Positions 8,678-16,485 of a stretch of 64,000 bases of DNA are shown here, one piece after another. The position numbers and the translations under genes are program-made. Position 1 is the stretch's first letter, and the number at the start of each line of letters is the position of its first letter. Source of the stretch: Streptomyces sp. NBC_00443 (GTDB lineage: Bacteria; Actinomycetota; Actinomycetes; Streptomycetales; Streptomycetaceae); contig NZ_CP107917.1 of NCBI RefSeq assembly GCF_036014175.1, positions 8,122,001 through 8,186,000 of the forward strand. The letters are read 5' to 3'. The notes beneath the pieces were generated by a model. It did not search any database and was not told the DNA's origin. It saw nothing but the letters and a program-made list of their open reading frames with translations.

Positions 8678-8717
8678 GCCGGACGCCCGGGAGTCGGGCC
8701 GGACGCCCGGAAGTCGG
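8678..8717. repeat. Tandem 20-bp duplication
   Basis: GCCGGACGCCCGGGAGTCGG is followed immediately by GCCGGACGCCCGGAAGTCGG, one mismatch. It lies downstream of the ROK stop codon in a 400-bp non-coding gap (8359-8759) that otherwise holds only the 9-bp array, a DnaA-box match and loosely repeated AATCGGGCC motifs. Confidence 0.85.
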
Positions 8718-8759
8718 CCTGGTTCCGTGCCCGGTTCCCGTGCCCGGCGCCGCCGGGAT

Positions 8760-9968
8760 TCAGGCCCGCTCCGCCACCACCGCCGGATCGTCCAGCACCG
8801 CACGCACCACGGAGTGCGCTGCCCCCAGCAACGGCCCCTCGGGACCCAGCCGCGACACGGCTACCGGACAGGCCGGCCCCGCGGTGCGCCGGTCCAGCTC
8901 GGCTTCCAGCGACGGCAGCAGCCACGGCGCCAGCCCGGCAAGCGCGCCGCCCAGCACCACGCTCTCCGGGTCCAGCAGATTGACCGCGCCCGTCAGCGCG
9001 ATGCCGAGCGCCGTTCCCGCGTCGTGCAGAGCGCGCCGTACGTCCTCGTCGCCCTCGGCCGCACGATCGGCGAGCAGGCCGACGCGGTCCTCGCCCGGTT
9101 CCAGCCCGGCCGCGCGCAGAACTGCCTCCTCGCCGGCGTACTGCTCCAGGCACCCGCGCCCCCCGCACGGACACGCGGGTCCGTCCGGCTGGACGGGTAC
9201 ATGGCCCAACTCGCCCGCAAAACCGTGCGTTCCGCGCAGCAGCCCGCCGTCCACCACGACCGCCGCACCGATGCCGATCTCCGCCGACACGTGCACGAAG
9301 TCGCGCGCAGTGCCGTCGCCGAGCCAGAGCTCGGCGAGCGCGCCGAAGTTGGCCTCGTTGCCTACGCTCAGTGGGAAGTCCAGGGGCAGCAGACCGCCGA
9401 GGTCCGTGTCCCGCCAGTCGAGGTTGGGGGCGCGCACGACCGTCCGGGCGTCCCGCGCCACCAGACCCGGCACCGCGACCGCCAGACCTGCGGGCCACAG
9501 TCCCTCGTGCTCGGCCTCGGCGACGACCTGGCGCACCAGCTCGTCGAGTTCCGCGAGCACCGGTGCGGGCGCCCGGCCCCGATTCGCGCCGTGCCGCACC
9601 GCCCGGGACCGCACCTCGCCGCGCAGATCGACCGCGCAGACGGCGAGATGGTCGACGCCGACCTCGGCCCCGATCCCGGCCGGGCCGTGCCCGCTGACGG
9701 CCAGCGCCGAGCCGGGGCGGCCCACCCGGCCGGGTCGCTCGGGTCCGAGTTCCTCCAGCAGGCCGGAGCGGATCAGCTCGTCGACCAGGGTGGACACTGC
9801 CGCGCGCGTCAGCCCGATACGGGAGGCGACGGCGGCACGCGAGAGCGGACCCGCGGCGCTGACGGTGTGCATCACCCGGGCGAGGTTGCGGCGGCGCATG
9901 CCCTGCTGGGTGTTCGGCAGCGCGCGCCCGGCTCCGGTCGGGTGGGCCTCGTGCAGCGGTGCGGTCAT
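8760..9968 (-). CDS. ROK family transcriptional repressor (XylR-like)
   Basis: A 402-residue sugar-responsive repressor. An N-terminal winged helix-turn-helix (about residues 25-90: NLARVMHTVSAAGPLSRAAV, ASRIGLTRAAVSTLVDELI) is followed by a ROK sugar-kinase-like domain with GFAGELGHVPV and the zinc-binding CPCGGRGCLEQY. Proteins of this build bind xylose or a related sugar and release DNA. It sits directly downstream of xylB on the same strand, next to divergent xylA, so xylose control is the natural inference. ATG 9968 begins MTAPLHEAHPTG. A seven-copy TCAGTGC array fills the space between it and the xylB stop. Confidence 0.93.
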   Translation of the reverse strand: MTAPLHEAHPTGAGRALPNTQQGMRRRNLARVMHTVSAAGPLSRAAVASRIGLTRAAVSTLVDELIRSGLLEELGPERPGRVGRPGSALAVSGHGPAGIGAEVGVDHLAVCAVDLRGEVRSRAVRHGANRGRAPAPVLAELDELVRQVVAEAEHEGLWPAGLAVAVPGLVARDARTVVRAPNLDWRDTDLGGLLPLDFPLSVGNEANFGALAELWLGDGTARDFVHVSAEIGIGAAVVVDGGLLRGTHGFAGELGHVPVQPDGPACPCGGRGCLEQYAGEEAVLRAAGLEPGEDRVGLLADRAAEGDEDVRRALHDAGTALGIALTGAVNLLDPESVVLGGALAGLAPWLLPSLEAELDRRTAGPACPVAVSRLGPEGPLLGAAHSVVRAVLDDPAVVAERA

Positions 9969-9985
9969 GCCTCCGTCAATCCTCG

Positions 9986-11480
<1,495 letters not shown>

Positions 11481-11567
11481 CGGGCTCTCCCTTTTCCGCG
11501 GCTCTGCGGGAACCGACCTGCTGTTTCGAGGGTGCCCGGAGCGTCACGACCCGGACCTCACCCCTTC

Positions 11568-11594
11568 GGGGACATCTTGTCCCTTCCCAGGGAC
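11568..11594. promoter_or_regulatory. Overlapping inverted repeats between xylB and xylA
   Basis: GGGACATCTTGTCCC (11568-11582) is a perfect 6-3-6 palindrome. It overlaps GTCCCTTCCCAGGGAC (11579-11594), a 5-6-5 palindrome. They lie in the divergent promoter region, about 88 bp from xylB and 80 bp from xylA, and are the best candidates for the ROK repressor operator. An unusually A/T-rich patch (ACTAATTTGTAAAC, about 11605-11618) follows on the xylA side. Confidence 0.5.
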
Positions 11595-11673
11595 GCGTCG
11601 GCATACTAATTTGTAAACGGCCATGACGAAATAGTCGTAGCAAGCACGTCGTCAGCAAGCGAGGAGCCGCGGC

Positions 11674-12840
11674 ATGAACTACCAGCCCACCCCCGAGGAC
11701 AGGTTCACCTTCGGCCTGTGGACCGTCGGCTGGCAGGGACGGGACCCCTTCGGCGATGCCACCCGCCGGGCCCTCGACCCGGTCGAGACGGTGCAGCGCC
11801 TGGCCGAGCTCGGTGCCCACGGCGTCACATTCCACGACGACGACCTGATCCCCTTCGGCTCCTCGGACACCGAGCGCGAGGCGCACATCAAGCACTTCCG
11901 CGAGGCACTCGACGCCACCGGCATGAAGGTGCCGATGGCCACCACCAACCTCTTCACCCACCCCGTCTTCAAGGACGGCGCGTTCACCGCCAACGACCGT
12001 GACGTGCGCCGTTACGCCCTGCGCAAGACGATCCGCAACGTCGACCTGGCGGCCGAACTGGGCGCCGAGACCTACGTCGCCTGGGGCGGGCGGGAGGGCG
12101 CCGAGTCCGGCGCGGCGAAGGACGTACGCGTGGCTCTCGACCGCATGAAGGAGGCCTTCGACCTCCTCGGCGAGTACGTCACCTCCCAGGGCTACGACCT
12201 CAAGTTCGCCATCGAACCCAAGCCGAACGAGCCGCGCGGCGACATCCTGCTCCCGACCGTCGGTCACGCGCTGGCGTTCATCGAGCGTCTGGAGCGCCCG
12301 GAGCTGTACGGCGTCAACCCTGAGGTCGGGCACGAGCAGATGGCCGGGCTCAACTTCCCGCACGGCATCGCGCAGGCGCTGTGGGCGGGCAAGCTCTTCC
12401 ACATCGACCTCAACGGCCAGTCCGGCATCAAGTACGACCAGGACCTGCGCTTCGGCGCCGGCGACCTGCGTGCCGCCTTCTGGCTGGTCGACCTCCTGGA
12501 GAGCGCCGGTTACAGCGGGCCCCGTCACTTCGACTTCAAGCCGCCGCGGACCGAGGACCTCGACGGCGTGTGGGCGTCGGCCGCGGGCTGTATGCGCAAC
12601 TACCTCATCCTCAAGGAGCGTGCGGCCGCGTTCCGTGCCGACCCTGAGGTCCAGGAGGCCCTGCGTGCCGCGCGCCTGGACGAGCTTGCGCAGCCGACCG
12701 CGGCGGACGGCCTGAAGGCGCTGCTCGCGGACCGCACGGCCTTCGAGGAGTTCGACGTCGAGGCGGCCGCCGCGCGCGGGATGGCCTTCGAGCGTCTCGA
12801 CCAGCTGGCGATGGACCACCTGCTGGGCGCGCGCGGCTGA
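11674..12840 (+). CDS. xylA: Xylose isomerase
   Basis: A 388-residue TIM-barrel isomerase converting D-xylose to D-xylulose (also D-glucose to D-fructose), using two divalent metals. Typical actinobacterial xylose isomerase from the start: YQPTPEDRFTFGLWTVGWQG, VTFHDDDLIPFG, YVAWGGREGAESGAAKD, LKFAIEPKPNEPRGD with the metal-ligand Glu, HIDLNGQSGIKYDQDLRFG and HFDFKPPRTED. Length is normal. ATG 11674 has AGGAG (gcgaggagccgcgg) upstream. It is divergent from xylB and ends in a long-stem terminator hairpin. Confidence 0.97.
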   Translation: MNYQPTPEDRFTFGLWTVGWQGRDPFGDATRRALDPVETVQRLAELGAHGVTFHDDDLIPFGSSDTEREAHIKHFREALDATGMKVPMATTNLFTHPVFKDGAFTANDRDVRRYALRKTIRNVDLAAELGAETYVAWGGREGAESGAAKDVRVALDRMKEAFDLLGEYVTSQGYDLKFAIEPKPNEPRGDILLPTVGHALAFIERLERPELYGVNPEVGHEQMAGLNFPHGIAQALWAGKLFHIDLNGQSGIKYDQDLRFGAGDLRAAFWLVDLLESAGYSGPRHFDFKPPRTEDLDGVWASAAGCMRNYLILKERAAAFRADPEVQEALRAARLDELAQPTAADGLKALLADRTAFEEFDVEAAAARGMAFERLDQLAMDHLLGARG

Positions 12841-12853
12841 GGCCACGCGCGCG

Positions 12854-12909
12854 TGCCCGTCCCGCGTGTGACCCGCCCGCCTAGAGGCCAGTCACACGCG
12901 GGGCGGGCA
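12854..12909 (+). terminator. 19-bp stem-loop after xylA
   Basis: Arms at 12854-12872 (TGCCCGTCCCGCGTGTGAC) and 12891-12909 pair over 19 positions, with only one mismatch, which is a G-U wobble in RNA. The loop is 18 nt. It starts 13 nt after the xylA stop. No T-tract follows, as is usual in Streptomyces. Confidence 0.85.
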
Positions 12910-13047
12910 GTGAGTGCCGGCAATTGGTGCGGTAGTCGACCGGTCTCCTCGCGGAATGTTCCAAAACCATGTACTCCACGGCATGTGCCCGTATCAACTC
13001 CCGGAAAGGGCTCGCATCCTGACCGGTACGAGGGGAGTCTTGTCGGT

Positions 13048-13521
13048 ATGGCCATGCCGCCCGTACCGCCTCAGCCGCCGGGACCGCCGGGTGACACGCC
13101 GCCTCCGGGCGGTGGCTTCGGACCGCCTCCTGGAGGCTATGGTCCCCCTCCGGGGGACGGCGGCCCACCCACGTACGGTGGTTGGCCGCCTCCGGAATCA
13201 CCCGACGGAGGCGGTGGACCAAGGCGGCGGACGCCACTGTTCGTCCTGCTCGCCGCGATCGTGGTCGTCGGAGCAGTCGTGGCCGCGGTCCTGATGACCT
13301 CCGGGAGCGACGAATCGCCTGACGAGAGCACGAGCAGCTCGCCCAGGCCGTCCTTCAGCATCCCGACCGAGCTCCCCAGCAGGCTGCCGAGCGAACTGCC
13401 GACATCAATGCCGTCGGGGTTCCCGACCGAGCTGCCGTCGGGCTTCCCCACGGAGCTGCCGAGCGGCTTTCCGAGTGATCTCGAATCGCTGCTCCCGTCG
13501 CTTCCGGACGAACTGCCCTAG
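13048..13521 (+). CDS. Proline-rich single-pass membrane protein with PSGFPTEL repeats
   Basis: A 157-residue protein of unknown function. Residues 1-55 are Pro/Gly-rich (PPVPPQPPGPPGDTPPPGGG), followed by basic PRRRTP, one TM helix (LFVLLAAIVVVGAVVAAVLM) and a Ser/Pro-rich extracellular tail with three near-identical PSGFPTELPSGF-type units and shorter PSELPT/PSRLP variants. The layout suggests a cytoplasmic Pro-rich tail and an outside stalk. ATG 13048 has GGGGAG about 11 nt upstream; the longer frame from 12853 adds residues that overlap the xylA terminator. It is orphaned between xylA and the phytase-like gene. Confidence 0.75.
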   Translation: MAMPPVPPQPPGPPGDTPPPGGGFGPPPGGYGPPPGDGGPPTYGGWPPPESPDGGGGPRRRTPLFVLLAAIVVVGAVVAAVLMTSGSDESPDESTSSSPRPSFSIPTELPSRLPSELPTSMPSGFPTELPSGFPTELPSGFPSDLESLLPSLPDELP

Positions 13522-13562
13522 GACGTCGCTCCCGTCTCAGGCGGGTGAACTGCCCCAGGTGG

Positions 13563-14927
13563 TCAGATTCCGCGCGGCAGCCGCACGTAGACCACCGACG
13601 TCTCGACACCGCTGTCGACGAGCCTGCCCTGGGCATCGAACGCGCCCTCGCCGTCCGTCATCCCGAAGTCGTTGTCGTTGATGAGGGCCAGCGTGTCGCG
13701 GTCCACGCGCGCGACGCCCTCGATCTTCCCGGGCACACCCTCGACGGTACCCAGGTCGACGACCAGCCGCTTGGACAGCACCGGCACACCCGAGGCAGCC
13801 GGGTCGTCGAGCTGCTCCAGCGACGGTGACGTCGTGTCGTCGTCCCAGGGGCCGCCGAGGATGTTCGCCGCACGGTCCAGACGCACCAGGTGCAGCCGCG
13901 CGGCCTTGTCGGTGCGCTCTTCGACCAGCAACCGATCGCCGCCCACGGCCACGACCGAGGAGATCTTCAGCTCGGAGGTGTCGTCCTGGCTCGGGTCCAC
14001 CACGTTCACCGGGTCGAAGCGGTACGTGTACTCCGCGGTGACCGCCCTCTTCTTCGGTGAGAAGCGCAGCAGGCGCGTGGTGCGAGAAGCCTCCCCGGCA
14101 TCCGTGTCCGGCAGGGACAACGGGCTCTGCACGGCCATCACCAGGTCACCGCAGGGCAGTTGGGCGAGCCCTTCGAAGCCGCGGTTGATCTTCCGGTGCA
14201 GCAGGACGGAGGGCAGAGCCTCCACCACCGGGTAGCCCGCGCCGGTGAGGCCGAGTCCCTCGGGGACGTAGCGCGTGAGGACCCTCCCGCGCGCGGAGAC
14301 GTGCACAAGGGAGGGCCCGTACTCGTCGACGAGCCAGAAGGTCCCGTCGGCGGCCCGCACGATGCCCTCGGTGTCCAGCCCGTTCGGGTTGTGCGCCAGG
14401 GGTGTCCGCGCGTCAAAGGAGTACGGCGCCTCGTCGCGGCTCGCCTGGTTCGGCAGCCCGGTGACGGGATTGCCGGAAGCGGTCGTGATCGGGAGCGCGT
14501 CCAGCACCCGCACGGTGCCTGACGCGACACGGATCTTCAGGATCGCCGGATCGAAGCCGGGCACGGGGAACGTCCGCCGCTTCGTGCCGTCCACCTTGAT
14601 CTGGCCGTTGGGACCGCGGTCGGTGACGGTCCAGAACTCGCCCCTGCGGCCCGCCGGGTAGATGTCGCTGCCGATGCCGCCCAGGTCCACACCCCGGTCG
14701 TCGCCCACGCTGCCGGGCAGCAGCGCGTTGCTGAACGCGCCGAGCGGGATGTCGCCGAGCGTCGCCGTGTGCACGACGTGCGCAGCGCGCCCCTTGCTGG
14801 CGATGCTGCCCTTGTTCCCCGCGCCGGCGGCGGGACCGGCGGCCGCGAGCGCCGCGATCACGGCGAGGGGTACGCCCCCGGCGACGAGACGTTGGGCGTG
14901 GCGTCGGCCGGTGGCGTACGGGGACAT
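13563..14927 (-). CDS. Secreted esterase-like/phytase-like beta-propeller protein
   Basis: A 454-residue exported protein of the phytase-like (esterase-like activity of phytase) family. Signal peptide at about residues 1-35 (LVAGGVPLAVIAALAAAGPA). The propeller domain has DRGVDLGGIGSDIY, FWTVTDRGPNGQI, GLDTEGIVRAADGTFWLVDE, NRGFEGLAQLPCGDLVMAVQ and KIEGVARVDRDTLALINDND. Hydrolysis of phosphate esters is possible, but activity in this family is poorly established. ATG 14927 has AGGAGG four nt upstream on the minus strand; the extension to 15071 is not supported. Convergent with the Pro-rich protein, 41 bp between stops. Confidence 0.85.
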   Translation of the reverse strand: MSPYATGRRHAQRLVAGGVPLAVIAALAAAGPAAGAGNKGSIASKGRAAHVVHTATLGDIPLGAFSNALLPGSVGDDRGVDLGGIGSDIYPAGRRGEFWTVTDRGPNGQIKVDGTKRRTFPVPGFDPAILKIRVASGTVRVLDALPITTASGNPVTGLPNQASRDEAPYSFDARTPLAHNPNGLDTEGIVRAADGTFWLVDEYGPSLVHVSARGRVLTRYVPEGLGLTGAGYPVVEALPSVLLHRKINRGFEGLAQLPCGDLVMAVQSPLSLPDTDAGEASRTTRLLRFSPKKRAVTAEYTYRFDPVNVVDPSQDDTSELKISSVVAVGGDRLLVEERTDKAARLHLVRLDRAANILGGPWDDDTTSPSLEQLDDPAASGVPVLSKRLVVDLGTVEGVPGKIEGVARVDRDTLALINDNDFGMTDGEGAFDAQGRLVDSGVETSVVYVRLPRGI

Positions 14928-15041
14928 CGGGCCTCCTGAGGACCAAGTTGTCTGACAGCGGCCAGATTTGAAGCTCAGGCGGAACGCCGTGCGACTGCGG
15001 GATGAACGCGGGGCGACGGCCGCTCGTCGAGGCGAGGTCGA

Positions 15042-15101
15042 TCTCCGTCGAGCGGAGTTGATCTCCGTCAAGCCGACGTCGTCTCCGTCAAGCCGGCGTC
15101 G
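15042..15101. repeat. Three 20-bp tandem units
   Basis: TCTCCGTCGAGCGGAGTTGA, TCTCCGTCAAGCCGACGTCG and TCTCCGTCAAGCCGGCGTCG stand head to tail; the last two differ at one base. They lie in the 262-bp gap between the SWIM gene stop and the phytase-like gene start, about 115 bp upstream of the latter. Confidence 0.8.
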
Positions 15102-15189
15102 CTCTCAGGAGACCGAACTCGCCCAGCAGCCATGCTCGTCCTCCGCATGCCTCGCTACAGGGGGCACTCGTCGGACCACCCGGCATGAC

Positions 15190-16485
15190 CTACGGCTGTG
15201 CCTCCTCGGTCCCAACCTGCGCCGAGGCCAGAGCCGTTGCCGGATCGTGTGCGGGGCCTCCTGCGGGCACCCAGCGGCTCCGTTCCTTGCGGTACGGCCA
15301 CCAGCGTCCGTCCCGCCCCAGGCGCAGCTGACGCGGCGAGCCGACGACCGTCCAGCGGTTGCCCTTCGCCCGCAGCGCCGGTGGTTCGTCCTTGTCCCAG
15401 GCTGAGTCGAGGGCAGCACGCGCGCGTGCGAGCGTTTCGCCCTCGACCGTCCACTCCTCGTCGAGGACGGACAGCGCGACGACGCCCCCGAGTTGCCAGG
15501 CGCGTACGGCCGCAGCCAGCCCTTCCCGGCCGCGTCCCGATCCGTCGGCCAGCCGCCCCGCCACGGGGGCGACAGGGGCGCCCGCGGCGAGGCGTACCGC
15601 GTCCTGGTCGAGCGTCAACTCCTCTTCCACGACCTGCTGTCCCGGGTCCGGCCGCAGCGCCTCCGCGAGCATGCGATGCGCTTCGGCGGCGGTCATGGCA
15701 GCCAGGAACTCCAAGGCAGCCGGGTCGACGCCGGGGGCGGGAGGCGTCTCGGTGTCCAGGGACGGCGGCACGCCCGGCTCAGCGGGCTGCTCGGGCAGAG
15801 CGGGCAGCGGAGGCAGGATGTCGCCGGTCGCATACGCCTCAGCGGCATCCACGCCCGCCGCCTCGGGCGAGCTGGACGCCTCGGACCACTCGGACGAAGG
15901 GGTCGTTGGTGCGGCGCTGCGGGCCTGGAGGTCGTCCAGGAGGCCGCGCTCGCCCTGTCCGCGCATCAGGAGCAGGACGAAGGGGTCCTGGTCCAACAGC
16001 CGTGCGACCTGGTAGCAGAGGGCCGCCGTGTGCCCGCAGTGGTCCCAGGCGCCGCAGCCGCACTCAGGCTCCAGATCGCCCATGCCCGGCAGCAGTTCGA
16101 TGCCCGTGGCGGCCGCGTCCTCCACCAGATGTGGTGGCATGTCGCGGTCCAGCAGCGCGGCGACATGCCCGGCCCGCTCGACGGCCATGTCCAGGAAGCG
16201 GTCCCACTGCTGCGCGGACAGCTCCTCCAGCAGCACGTCGGCCCGGTGCGCCGTACGGTCGCGGCCCTGCACAACCGCCGTGATGCGGCCGGGGCGCACC
16301 GACACCGCGCCGACCGCTCCCGCGCGCGCGAGCCTGCGGCCGGCCTTGAGCTGCCCCGAGTCCAGTGCCGACTCCTCCAGTGCCTGCAGCCAGGCCTGTC
16401 CCCACCATGTCTGTGCGAATCCCCGCCCGTGCGCGGGCGGCAGCGCGGCGAACGTGCGCTCCATGTCACCGTCGTGTCGAGTCAT
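15190..16485 (-). CDS. SWIM zinc-finger protein
   Basis: A 431-residue protein, probably nucleic-acid binding. The SWIM motif is clear at about residues 140-155: ECGCGAWDHCGHTAALCYQV (CxCx(n)CxH). The N terminus, RTFAALPPAHGRGFAQTWWG, and LKAGRRLARAGAVGAVSVRP are typical of the bacterial family paired with SNF2 ATPases. The middle is a Pro/Glu-rich linker (about 190-260), then a helical C-terminal domain. The ATG at 16485 overlaps the stop of the SNF2 gene by 4 bp (ATGA), so translation is coupled and the two proteins likely form a complex acting on DNA or chromatin. Confidence 0.9.
   Translation of the reverse strand: MTRHDGDMERTFAALPPAHGRGFAQTWWGQAWLQALEESALDSGQLKAGRRLARAGAVGAVSVRPGRITAVVQGRDRTAHRADVLLEELSAQQWDRFLDMAVERAGHVAALLDRDMPPHLVEDAAATGIELLPGMGDLEPECGCGAWDHCGHTAALCYQVARLLDQDPFVLLLMRGQGERGLLDDLQARSAAPTTPSSEWSEASSSPEAAGVDAAEAYATGDILPPLPALPEQPAEPGVPPSLDTETPPAPGVDPAALEFLAAMTAAEAHRMLAEALRPDPGQQVVEEELTLDQDAVRLAAGAPVAPVAGRLADGSGRGREGLAAAVRAWQLGGVVALSVLDEEWTVEGETLARARAALDSAWDKDEPPALRAKGNRWTVVGSPRQLRLGRDGRWWPYRKERSRWVPAGGPAHDPATALASAQVGTEEAQP

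Noticed and set aside
7348..9498. Formamidase fused to a 380-residue N-terminal domain
   Set aside because: The extension is antisense to the ROK gene and crosses the tandem repeats; family length and start fit ATG 8358.
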